Positions 34,380-41,919 of a DNA stretch of 64,000 nt are shown here, piece by piece. The notes below the pieces were generated by a model that worked only from the letters and a program-made list of their open reading frames with translations, had not been told where the DNA came from and searched no databases. Position numbers and translations under genes: made by a program. This stretch comes from JAVVHH01 sp964657565 (GTDB lineage Bacteria > Pseudomonadota > Alphaproteobacteria > Acetobacterales > Acetobacteraceae): the NCBI GenBank assembly GCA_964657565.1, contig CAZZVQ010000007.1, positions 20,751 through 84,750 of the forward strand. Reading direction: 5' to 3'. The stretch's first letter is position 1, and each line of letters begins with the position of its first letter.

Positions 34380-35305
34380 TCAGCCGGGTGGCCGTCGTTG
34401 GGACGGGGGTGATCGGGGCGAGTTGGGCGAGCAACTTCTTGGCGCAGGGGGTGGAGGTCTCGGCCTTCGACCCGGCGCCGGGGTGGGCGGAGCGGCTGCG
34501 GGCGACGGTGGCGGCGCAGTGGCCGGTGCTGGCGTCGATGGGGCTCGCGGCGGGGGCCGATCCGGGGCGGCTGCGGATCGCGGAGACGATCGAGGGGGCG
34601 CTCGAAGGCGCCGAGTTCGTGCAGGAGAACGGGCCGGAGCGGCTGGACGCCAAGCGGGCGCTGTTCGCGGCGATGGATGCGGTTTGTCCGGCGGAGGTGG
34701 TGATCGCGAGTTCGTCGTCGACGCTGAAGGTGAGCGACGTGCAGGGGGGCCTACGGTTTGCGGGGCGGGTCGTGCTGGGGCATCCGTTCAATCCGCCGCA
34801 TCTGATCCCGCTGGTGGAGGTGGTTGGGGGCGGGTTGACGGAGGAGGCGTCGATCGAGGTGGCGATGGGGTTCTATCGCCAGGTGGGGAAGCGGCCGATC
34901 CGGCTGAAGCGGGAGATGCTGGGGCACGTGGCCAACCGGCTGCAGGCGGCGTTGTGGCAGGAGGCGTTCAACCTGCTGATCGAGGGGGTGGCGGATGCGG
35001 CGGACATCGACACGGCGATCGCGCATGGGCCGGGGCTGCGGTGGGCGCTGCTGGGGCCGTTCCTGAACCTGCATCTGTCGGGGGGTGCGGGGGGGTTCGC
35101 GCACATGCTGGCGCATCTGGGGCCGCCGACGGAGGCGATGTGGCGGGATCTGGGGCGGGTGGAGCTGACGCCGGAGGTTTCGGCGCTGGTGGCGCGGGCG
35201 GTGGCGGAGCGGCTTGGGGGGCTGGATATGCCGGCGGTGGTGGCGCAGCGCGATGCGGTCTTGGTGGGGTTGTTGCGGGCGAAGGCGGGGACGGGGCTGC
35301 CGTGA
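34376..35305 (+). CDS. 3-hydroxyacyl-CoA dehydrogenase family (carnitine dehydrogenase-like)
   Basis: A 309-residue NAD enzyme. The Rossmann loop is RVAVVGTGVIGASWASNFL (residues 4-22), the second motif IASSSSTLKVSDV contains the family Ser, and GHPFNPPHLIPLVEVVGG holds the catalytic His. It resembles carnitine 3-dehydrogenase and other short 3-hydroxyacyl dehydrogenases that lack a full C-terminal domain. ATG 34376 overlaps the preceding stop. It would oxidise the beta-hydroxyacyl product made by the crotonase. Last gene of the operon; the following 540 nt are non-coding. Confidence 0.88.
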   Translation: MISRVAVVGTGVIGASWASNFLAQGVEVSAFDPAPGWAERLRATVAAQWPVLASMGLAAGADPGRLRIAETIEGALEGAEFVQENGPERLDAKRALFAAMDAVCPAEVVIASSSSTLKVSDVQGGLRFAGRVVLGHPFNPPHLIPLVEVVGGGLTEEASIEVAMGFYRQVGKRPIRLKREMLGHVANRLQAALWQEAFNLLIEGVADAADIDTAIAHGPGLRWALLGPFLNLHLSGGAGGFAHMLAHLGPPTEAMWRDLGRVELTPEVSALVARAVAERLGGLDMPAVVAQRDAVLVGLLRAKAGTGLP

Positions 35306-35846
35306 AGCATCGTGGCGGATGCTGACAAGTCACTACCGCGTTCGGGGTGCTCGGCGGTGCTGCGGCTGTCGTTGGATGTCGTGGATGGGTGGTGAGCGGT
35401 CATCGCTGTGGGGAGACAAGGGCCGTCACCAGGCCGGAATCCTTCCCGTTTTCGCATCTCGATCGGGTTATTTCGGGAACGATGATTTGGGAACAGATTT
35501 CAGCAAAGCGGAATTCATACCGCTGTCCTGGCCCTGCGATCAGGGCCAGGTTTCTCGCCATACGTCGATTATGAGAAAGCCTCAGGGGCAAGGGGCGGGC
35601 ACGACGCCTCCGGCGAGCCCAGGCCGGGCCAGGGCTGCCCCAGGTGCTGACCCGATTATTGCGGAGACAGTGCGAGTGCCACTATGGAAGGTGGTTGCAG
35701 TTCCGGCGGGAGCCTTCCCTTGATCAACGTTGCCCGATGGACACAGGATCTCCGCCGGACGATGCCTTGCGGCGGAACCATGCACATCCTGCCCGGCCTC
35801 GACGGAACCGAAATGACGCAAGCGGCCCCGCAACGCTGGGCTGAGG
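35306..35846. other. Gene-free spacer after the aromatic-acid operon
   Basis: About 540 nt in which I cannot support a gene. Open frames here are short or are shadows. The base composition is less extreme than in the operon before it. It holds one clear hairpin (listed separately) and precedes the toxin-like gene, so the promoter of that unit is probably inside it. Confidence 0.4.
35527..35553 (+). terminator. Hairpin terminator
   Basis: A perfect 10-bp stem, CCTGGCCCTG (35527-35536) and CAGGGCCAGG (35541-35550) with a 4-nt loop CGAT, followed by TTT. It is 220 nt after the dehydrogenase stop and may end transcription of that operon. The structure also works for the minus strand but lacks a T-run there. 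Confidence 0.5.
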
Positions 35847-36389
35847 GTGATACCGTTGCCGTTCACGCGTTGGCCGATGCCCCACGCCGTCGCGACCTGG
35901 GGGTACAACCGGGTGCCACCGGGAATGGTGGTCCCGGTCGGGCAGGCGGAAACGGAGTTCCACAATGCCGTGCGCGACCAAGTGGCTCGCGATATTGGCC
36001 GGGGGCGGGGCGCCATCATGGAAGTGGAGCTATCGACACCTCTGACCAGCTTCTCGGCACGGTCAGATATCATCGCGCAAGGCCGCCAGAAAGCGGGCGA
36101 TACTTCGCAGGTGATCGTTGAGATCAAGACGGGACCGAGTTCCGAGTTCACCGTCAACCAATCGTACATCTATGCGCTGGCACTCGTCGGCGGCCACCTC
36201 ACGAGCCCGGATCACCGGCTGCCTTCCGTCGGCCTTATGCCGGGCACGCCGCTGCCGAAGATGGACCTCCTGCTGCTCTGCACAGATGGGCCGGGACAGG
36301 CCTTCAGGCCCTACTTGCTGCGCGCGGCCGAGGTGGACAACGCGGACACGCTGGCTGTCGTCATGGCCGCGATCAGGGCGTTCCGCTGA
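35847..36389 (+). CDS. Orphan PD-(D/E)XK nuclease-like toxin domain protein
   Basis: A 180-residue protein resembling the C-terminal nuclease domains of polymorphic toxins. The pattern ARSDIIAQ ... QVIVEIKTGPSSEFTVNQSY gives D74, E92 and K94 of a PD-(D/E)XK site and a conserved Gln 105; GGHLTSPDHRLPSVGLMPG and LPKMDLLLLCTDGPGQAF resemble the C-terminal part of that toxin family. The start is GTG at 35847; ATG 35877 is possible. No secretion, RHS or haemagglutinin region lies upstream, so it is either a self-standing domain or a broken-off tip. The next gene is an immunity-like protein 2 nt downstream. The nuclease role is inferred from motifs. Confidence 0.65.
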   Translation: MIPLPFTRWPMPHAVATWGYNRVPPGMVVPVGQAETEFHNAVRDQVARDIGRGRGAIMEVELSTPLTSFSARSDIIAQGRQKAGDTSQVIVEIKTGPSSEFTVNQSYIYALALVGGHLTSPDHRLPSVGLMPGTPLPKMDLLLLCTDGPGQAFRPYLLRAAEVDNADTLAVVMAAIRAFR

Positions 36390-36391
36390 CC

Positions 36392-36760
36392 GTGCGCGCC
36401 GCCTGTTTCCTGTTGGGATTGATGATGCTTGAACCCGCCGCCGCCCAGCCGTCCTCGGACTGGCAGGTATTCCTGCAACTGGACGGCTTGCTCCTGGAGA
36501 CGCCCGAGAAGGCAGCCGACTTCGCCGAGGCCGTGGTGCGGGCTCGGTTCGGGACGGAGGCGGCCGAAGGGCAACGCCCCTTCGTCGCCATCGATCGGGG
36601 CGACACCTGGGAAGTTCGTGGAACAAAGGAAACCGACGCGCTGCTGCCGTTCATCCCAGGGTCGTGCAGCGTGGTACTGCGGAAGAAGACGGGGGAGATC
36701 GTGGATATGCAGTTGCATAGCAGCTACCGACCGGGGGGCGGGACGGCGGTGCCGCGGTGA
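36392..36760 (+). CDS. NTF2-fold immunity-like protein with signal peptide
   Basis: A 122-residue protein. Residues 1-19 look like a signal peptide (MRAACFLLGLMMLEPAAAQ). The mature part TPEKAADFAEAVVRARFGTE, RPFVAIDRGDTWEVRGTKE and VVLRKKTGEIVDMQLHSSY matches the pattern of the NTF2-fold immunity family (P-x-x-AxxxAEAV, PFxAxxxGDxWxVxGT, KKxGEI). It starts with GTG 2 nt after the toxin-like gene, the normal arrangement of a toxin-immunity pair. Export of an immunity protein that guards against a nuclease would be unusual and is worth noting. Recognition is from pattern memory. Confidence 0.6.
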   Translation: MRAACFLLGLMMLEPAAAQPSSDWQVFLQLDGLLLETPEKAADFAEAVVRARFGTEAAEGQRPFVAIDRGDTWEVRGTKETDALLPFIPGSCSVVLRKKTGEIVDMQLHSSYRPGGGTAVPR

Positions 36761-37193
36761 AGCCGACTTGGCAGACCGGCGCGTGATCGTGTGGGGCCGC
36801 TGCGAGGGATGATCGCAACGGGATTGGGACGGTGCAATCGCTGGGGGCGGGACGCTGGGTTGGCAGCATGACAGGGCGGCGGGGATAATGCGCTGTTCGT
36901 GTGGGGTGATGGTGTGCAACTGAATGGTGTCGACCGGAGGGCCGGATCGACCCGCTATTGAGGAGCCGTTGAACGAACGGTTCCGGGAAGACGTACGCTT
37001 CCCTGAAATATCATCCTTTTCGGGAAAAGTTGAAGCGTCACAGCTAGGGCGGCGAGAGCCTGCAAAGTGTCGACAGCCGATGTTCGGAGGCGAGCCCTCA
37101 CCCCGGTCCTCTCCCGAAGGGGATGTAAGATGGCGCTCCGCTTGAGGCGGTGCGAGCGGCCTCAACCTGGCTACGTCGTGACCCGGATCGCGA
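36761..37193. other. Gene-free spacer between the immunity-like gene and pheA
   Basis: About 430 nt without a supportable gene. It contains two short inverted repeats: GGGAAG at 36985-36990 with CTTCCC at 36998-37003 (7-nt loop), and CTTTT at 37016-37020 with AAAAG at 37025-37029 (4-nt loop). The segment around 37090-37125 (CTCACCCCGGTCCTCTCCC) resembles a dispersed intergenic sequence common in high-GC proteobacteria, only one copy here. Confidence 0.35.
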
Positions 37194-38033
37194 TCAATCG
37201 CCGCCGGCGTCGGCGCGGAAGGCGGATTTGGGGTAGACGCCGAGGATGCGGGTCTCGCGGGAGAAGAAGCTGAGTTCTTCCAAGGCACGGGCCAGGGCGG
37301 GGTCGTCGGGGTGGCCGTCGACGTCGCACATGAATTGGGTGGCGGTGAACTCGCCGTTCAGCATGTAGCTCTCGAGCCGGGTCATGTTGACGCCGTTGGT
37401 GGCGAAACCGCCGAGAGCCTTGTAGAGCGCGGCAGGGACGTTGCGGACGCGGAAGACGAAGGTGGTCATCAGGCCCGGGGTGCCGAGCGGCGGCATGACC
37501 GGGTCGGGGGAGGCGATGTAGAAGCGGGTGGTGTTGTGGGCGGCGTCCTCGACGTTGGCGCGCAGGATGTCGAGGCCGTAGATTTGGGCGGCCAGCGACG
37601 AGGCGATGGCGGCGTCTTCGGGGCGGTTCCACTCGGCGACGGAGCGGGCGGCGCCGGCGGTGTCGCCCTCGATGACGGTCTCGGCCCCGAGTTCGGCGAC
37701 GATGTGGCGGACCTGGCCGAGGGCGACGGCGTGGGAGTGGATGCGCTGGATGCCGGCGATGGTGGCGCCGCGGGGGGCGAGCAGGCAGTGTTCGACGCGC
37801 TGGAAGTGTTCGCCGATGATGAACAGGCCGCTATCGGGAAGCAGCGCGTGGATGTCGGGGACGCGGCCGGCGAGGCTGTTCTCGCAGGCGAGCATGCCGA
37901 GGGTGGCCTCGCGGTGGCGGACGGCTTCGATGGCGCGCTCGAAGGTTGGGCAGGGCAAGGTGGGCATGCCGGGGAAGACCTGGCGGCAGGCTAGGTCTGA
38001 ATAGGCGCCGGGGATGCCTTGGAACGCGATCAT
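37194..38033 (-). CDS. pheA: Prephenate dehydratase
   Basis: A 279-residue monofunctional enzyme that makes phenylpyruvate from prephenate in phenylalanine synthesis. The N-terminus IAFQGIPGAYSDLACRQVFPG is typical of the catalytic lobe, NTTRFYIAS carries the key Thr-Arg-Phe, and the C-terminal ACT domain has ESYMLNGEFTATQFMCDVDG for phenylalanine feedback. The start overlaps the stop of the kdsB-like gene (ATGA), so the two are coupled. Confidence 0.93.
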   Translation of the reverse strand: MIAFQGIPGAYSDLACRQVFPGMPTLPCPTFERAIEAVRHREATLGMLACENSLAGRVPDIHALLPDSGLFIIGEHFQRVEHCLLAPRGATIAGIQRIHSHAVALGQVRHIVAELGAETVIEGDTAGAARSVAEWNRPEDAAIASSLAAQIYGLDILRANVEDAAHNTTRFYIASPDPVMPPLGTPGLMTTFVFRVRNVPAALYKALGGFATNGVNMTRLESYMLNGEFTATQFMCDVDGHPDDPALARALEELSFFSRETRILGVYPKSAFRADAGGD

Positions 38034-38785
38034 GTGGCGAGGTCCATGCGGGCGCGTTCGAGGTCGGCTTGGGTGTCGACGCCGTAGGGGGCGTGGTCGA
38101 CCCGGGCGCAGGCGATGCGCATGCCGGCCTCGAGGGCGCGGAGTTGTTCGAGGCTCTCGCGGCGCTCGAGCGGGCTTTCGGGCAGGCTGACGAAGCGGGC
38201 CAGGGCGGCGCGGCGGTAGGCGTAGATGCCGATATGGTGCCAGCGGGGGCCGTCGCCGGCGGGGATGGGGGCGCGGGAGAAGTAGAGCGCGGGGGAGACG
38301 GCGCGGCCGCGCTCGAAGGCGCAGGCGGCCTTGACGACGGAGGGGGAGGCGGCTTCCTCGGGGGTCTCGATCGGGGCCACGAGGGTAGCGATGTCGATGG
38401 CCGGGTCGGCGAGCGGGGCGATGACGGCGCGGAGGTGGCCGGGCGGGATGGTCGGCAGGTCGCCCTGGAGGTTGACGACGACGTCGTGGCGGCCCTGGGG
38501 GTCGAGGGTGGAGAGGGCGGCATGAACGCGGTCGGAGCCGGAGGGGAGCGTGGGGTCGGTCATCACGGCGATGCCGCCGGCGGCGCGGACGATGGTGGCG
38601 ATCTCCTCGTCGGCGCAGGACACGGCCACTGGACCGATATCGGCCTCGAGGGCGCGGTCGAGCACGTGCAGGATCATGGCGCGGCCGGCGATGTCGGCGA
38701 GCGGCTTGCCGGGCAGGCGGGAGGATGCCATGCGGGAGGGGATGACGATGATGGGTGTCACGCGTGGGTCGTTAGGACGCGGCAT
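38030..38785 (-). CDS. kdsB: 3-deoxy-manno-octulosonate cytidylyltransferase (CMP-KDO synthetase)
   Basis: A 251-residue nucleotidyltransferase that couples KDO to CMP for LPS core synthesis. Motifs are PIIVIPSRMASSRLPGKPLA (CTP-binding), DPTLPSGSDRVHAAL, VVNLQGDLPTIPPGHL and HHIGIYAYRRAALARFV. ATG 38785 is used because it begins just before the conserved strand and the longer frame would cover the divergent phosphatase gene. The stop overlaps pheA. Confidence 0.92.
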   Translation of the reverse strand: MPRPNDPRVTPIIVIPSRMASSRLPGKPLADIAGRAMILHVLDRALEADIGPVAVSCADEEIATIVRAAGGIAVMTDPTLPSGSDRVHAALSTLDPQGRHDVVVNLQGDLPTIPPGHLRAVIAPLADPAIDIATLVAPIETPEEAASPSVVKAACAFERGRAVSPALYFSRAPIPAGDGPRWHHIGIYAYRRAALARFVSLPESPLERRESLEQLRALEAGMRIACARVDHAPYGVDTQADLERARMDLAT

Positions 38786-38820
38786 CGCAGGGTGCAAGGC
38801 GCTGGCGGTGCAGGGCGGGC

Positions 38821-39618
38821 ATGAAAGGGGCATGGATGATCGATCGTAGCGCGCTGGTCGCGACGGCAGAGGCGGCGCTGGATGCGGCGGGGGCGGCGAT
38901 CCGGCCGTATTTTCGCGCCGGCGTGGCGGCGGCCGACAAGTCGGATGCGAGCCCGGTGACAATCGCGGACCGCAAGGCCGAGCAGGCGATGCGGGCGATC
39001 TTGGCGGCGCAATATCCGGCGTTCGGGATCATCGGCGAGGAGTTCGCGCCGGATCATGAGGAGAAGCGATTCTGCTGGGTGCTGGACCCGATCGACGGAA
39101 CACGGGCGTTCATCACGGGGCGGCCGGTGTTCGGGAGCCTGATCGCGCTGCTGGACGGGGATACGCCGATCCTGGGGCTGATCGATCAGCCGATCACGGG
39201 CGAGCGGTGGATCGGGGTGGCGGGGGAGACGACGCGGTTTCGTGGGGCGTTCGGGCAGGCGGGGTGCCGGCCTTGTCCGGCGTTGGGGGATGCGGAGTTG
39301 GGGTGTACGTCGCCGGATATCTTCGATGAGACGACACGGCCGGGGTTCTTGCGAGTGAAGCAGGCGGTGAAGCGGACGAGTTGGGGCGGGGATTGTTACG
39401 CGTATGGGCTCATCGCGCTGGGAGGGATCGACGCGATGGTGGAGGCCGGGTTGAAGCTGTGGGATTGGGCGGCGCTGGTGCCGGTGATCGAGGGCGCTGG
39501 CGGGATGGTGCGGGATTGGACGGGGGCACCGCTGAGGCGGGGGAGCTCGGGGGATGTGATCGCGGTGGGGGATCCGGGGTTGATGCCGCAGATCGTGGGG
39601 TTGTTGGCTGGCGGGTGA
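38821..39618 (+). CDS. Inositol monophosphatase family protein (HisN-like)
   Basis: A 265-residue lithium-sensitive phosphatase-fold enzyme. The metal motifs are FGIIGEEFAP (E), WVLDPIDGTRAFITG and LKLWDWAALVPVIEGAGG. GGDCYAYGLIALGGIDAMVE is typical of the histidinol-phosphate phosphatase (HisN) branch found in alphaproteobacteria. It most likely dephosphorylates histidinol phosphate, though inositol phosphate is possible. The start may be 38821 or the ATG at 38836 (MIDRSALVATAEAAL). It is divergent from kdsB by 35 nt. Confidence 0.9.
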   Translation: MKGAWMIDRSALVATAEAALDAAGAAIRPYFRAGVAAADKSDASPVTIADRKAEQAMRAILAAQYPAFGIIGEEFAPDHEEKRFCWVLDPIDGTRAFITGRPVFGSLIALLDGDTPILGLIDQPITGERWIGVAGETTRFRGAFGQAGCRPCPALGDAELGCTSPDIFDETTRPGFLRVKQAVKRTSWGGDCYAYGLIALGGIDAMVEAGLKLWDWAALVPVIEGAGGMVRDWTGAPLRRGSSGDVIAVGDPGLMPQIVGLLAGG

Positions 39619-39652
39619 CACGGGGTTAGAGGCGCGGCAGGTTGCAACGTGG

Positions 39653-39675
39653 ATCCCCGGATCAAGTCCGGGGAT
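39653..39675. repeat. Dispersed palindromic repeat element
   Basis: ATCCCCGGA (39653-39661) and TCCGGGGAT (39667-39675) form a perfect 9-bp palindrome with a 5-nt loop, in a stretch of the familiar 'GGATCCCCGGATCAAGTCCG' intergenic repeat of alphaproteobacteria. Only one full copy is in the window, between the phosphatase and the binding-protein gene. Confidence 0.7.
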
Positions 39676-39693
39676 GACGGAGTTGGAGTGCGC

Positions 39694-41547
39694 ATGTTTC
39701 GAAGTGTTGTCGTTGCTCTCCTGTTGTTTGCCATGCCGGCGGGGGCGCAGACGCGGAGTCATGCGCTGACGATCCTGGGGACGCCGTCGCTGCCGGCGGA
39801 TTTCCCGTATTTTCCGTATGTGAACCCGCAGGCGCCGAAGGGTGGCGAGATCACCTTTGCCATGGTCGGCAGTTTCGACGGGTTCAATCCGTATATCCTG
39901 CGAGGCAATGCGGCGATCGGGCTGGGGGCGATCTGGCAGCCCGGCGTGGGCGGGACGGCGTCCGGCACGGCGGGCGGGCATGTGTGGGAGAGCCTACTGG
40001 TGCCGTCGGCGGACGAGGTGGCGACGGCGTATGGGCATCTGGCGGAGACGATCGAGCTGGCGCCGGACCGGATGTGGGTGGCGTTCGAGCTGCGGCCGGA
40101 GGCGCGGTTCTCGGATGGGTCGCCGGTGACGGCGCAGGATGTGGTGTGGACGTTCAACACGCTGATGGAGAAGGGGCGGCCGTCGGTTCGGGTGGCGTAT
40201 CAGGACGTGCAGGACGCGGTGGCGGAGAGCGCGCGCCGGGTCGTGTTCCATTTCAAGGCGAACACCAATCGGGAGCTGCCGCTGATGGTCGGTGGGCTGC
40301 CGGTGCTGTCGCAGGCGTGGTGGGCGAGCCGGGATTTTACGAAGCCGTTGACGGAGCCGCCGTTGGGGTCGGGGCCGTATAAGGTCGGGTCGTTCGAGTT
40401 GGGGCGGACGGTGACCTATGTGCGCGACCCGAACTGGTGGGCGAGGGATCGGCCGACCGGGCGGGGGTTCGCCAATTTCGACACCGTGCGGATCGAGTAT
40501 TTCCGCGACCCCACGGTGGCGTTCCAGGCGTTCAAGGCGGGGCAGATCGACTACCGGCAGGAGAACATCAGCAAGCAGTGGGCGACCGGATACGACTTCC
40601 CGGCGGTGACGAACGGGCTGGTGACGAAGGCGGAGATCGCGCACGAGTTGCCCATCGGCATCCAGGGCTGGCTCTTCAACACGCGGCGGGCGCAGTTTAG
40701 GGATCGGCGCGTGCGCGAGGCGCTGGGGCAGGTGTTCGACTTCGAATGGATGAACAAGAACCTGTTCTTCGGCGTGTATGACCGGACGACCAGCTATTTC
40801 GGCAATACGGCGCAGGAGGCGAAGGGGCTGCCGGATGCGGGCGAGCGGGCGCTGCTGGAGCCGTTCAAGGACGGGGTGCCGGCGGAGGTGTTCACGCAGC
40901 CATTCACGCTGGCGGTGACGGATGGGTCCGGCAACAACCGGGACGGGCTGAAGCGGGCGCTGACGCTGCTGGAGCAGGCGGGCTGGAAGATCCGGGACCG
41001 CAAGCTGGTGGATGCGTCGGGCAAGCAGATGGCGTTCACCATCCTGCTGAACGACCCGACGCTGGAGCGGATCGCGCTGCCGTACCAGCAATGGATGCAG
41101 CGGCTCGGGATCGACGTCAGCGTGCGCAGCGTGGATAGCGCGCAGTTCGAGCGGCTGACGGACGACTACGATTTCGACATGACGACGATGATCTATCCGG
41201 GCTCCGAGCTGCCGGGCAACGAGCTGCGCGACGCATTCTCGTGCGAGGGCGGCAAGATCCAGGGCGGCTCGAACCTGGCCGGGATCTGCGACAAGGCGGT
41301 CGATGCGCTGGTGCAGCGGGCGATCGATGCGACGGACCGGGCGACGCTGGGGACGGTGGGGCGGGCGATGGACCGGCTGCTGCTGACGGGCTGGTATATG
41401 GTGCCGAACTGGCACGATTCGAAGTTCAAGATCGCGACGTGGAGCCGGTTCGGGCATCCCGACGTCAAAATCCGCGACGGGTTCGTGCTGGATGCCTGGT
41501 GGGTCGACCCGGTAGCGGCCGCGAAAACCGACGCCGCCCGGCGTTAG
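39694..41547 (+). CDS. Extracellular solute-binding protein family 5 (YejA-like peptide binding)
   Basis: A 617-residue periplasmic binding protein. The signal peptide is MFRSVVVALLLFAMPAGAQT; the mature N-terminus ADFPYFPYVNPQAPKGGEIT is the typical YejA start, and YNPQ/QAPKGGEITFAMVGSF defines the large-ligand type used for oligopeptides or microcin C-like compounds. ATG 39694 is chosen because upstream codons lie in the repeat element. Domain length fits YejA (about 600). No permease or ATPase genes follow, so it is an orphan here. The stop overlaps the convergent response-regulator gene. Confidence 0.9.
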   Translation: MFRSVVVALLLFAMPAGAQTRSHALTILGTPSLPADFPYFPYVNPQAPKGGEITFAMVGSFDGFNPYILRGNAAIGLGAIWQPGVGGTASGTAGGHVWESLLVPSADEVATAYGHLAETIELAPDRMWVAFELRPEARFSDGSPVTAQDVVWTFNTLMEKGRPSVRVAYQDVQDAVAESARRVVFHFKANTNRELPLMVGGLPVLSQAWWASRDFTKPLTEPPLGSGPYKVGSFELGRTVTYVRDPNWWARDRPTGRGFANFDTVRIEYFRDPTVAFQAFKAGQIDYRQENISKQWATGYDFPAVTNGLVTKAEIAHELPIGIQGWLFNTRRAQFRDRRVREALGQVFDFEWMNKNLFFGVYDRTTSYFGNTAQEAKGLPDAGERALLEPFKDGVPAEVFTQPFTLAVTDGSGNNRDGLKRALTLLEQAGWKIRDRKLVDASGKQMAFTILLNDPTLERIALPYQQWMQRLGIDVSVRSVDSAQFERLTDDYDFDMTTMIYPGSELPGNELRDAFSCEGGKIQGGSNLAGICDKAVDALVQRAIDATDRATLGTVGRAMDRLLLTGWYMVPNWHDSKFKIATWSRFGHPDVKIRDGFVLDAWWVDPVAAAKTDAARR

Positions 41548-41909
41548 GCCGCCAAGCGGCGGAGGGCGGCGACGACCTCGCGCTCTTGATAGGGCTTAGA
41601 GAAAAACAGACTGTTCTCCGGCATCGTCACGTCGTGCTTGAAATGGTGTCCGGAGGTCATCACGATCACGATCGGCGGCCATCGATCCCGGATGCAGGCG
41701 GCGAGTTTCATGCCGTCCATTCCACTTGGCATGTCGATATCGGTGAAGACGATGCGGATATCCAGCCGGGCTTCGAGGATGCGGACCGCCTCCGCCGCGT
41801 CCGCCGCTTCGACAGCCTCGAACCCGGCGTCCTCGACCATATCGACGGCCGCCATGCGCAGCAGAGGCTCATCTTCGACGATGAGAATAACTGTTTTCGC
41901 CTTCGCCAC
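41544..41909 (-). CDS. Single-domain response regulator (receiver)
   Basis: A 121-residue CheY-like receiver. The acidic pocket is VEDEP, the phospho-acceptor is D57 in VFTDIDMPSG, and the conserved Lys lies in FFSKPYQ (about residue 106). No output domain is present. The GTG start (41907-41909) has GCGGAG upstream and follows the kinase stop by 10 nt, so the pair is co-expressed. It may be a phospho-sink or partner of the HWE kinase upstream. Its stop overlaps the binding-protein stop. Confidence 0.88.
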   Translation of the reverse strand: MAKAKTVILIVEDEPLLRMAAVDMVEDAGFEAVEAADAAEAVRILEARLDIRIVFTDIDMPSGMDGMKLAACIRDRWPPIVIVMTSGHHFKHDVTMPENSLFFSKPYQEREVVAALRRLAA

Positions 41910-41919
41910 GCCAACTCCG

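Noticed and set aside
35214..35723. A 169-codon + strand frame running from inside the dehydrogenase gene
   Set aside because: The first part is a shadow of the dehydrogenase in another frame and the rest has no domain, so the spacer is treated as non-coding.
36985..37029. Two short hairpins after the immunity-like gene
   Set aside because: Stems of 5-6 bp at more than 220 nt from the stop codon are within chance for this GC content, so not called as terminators.
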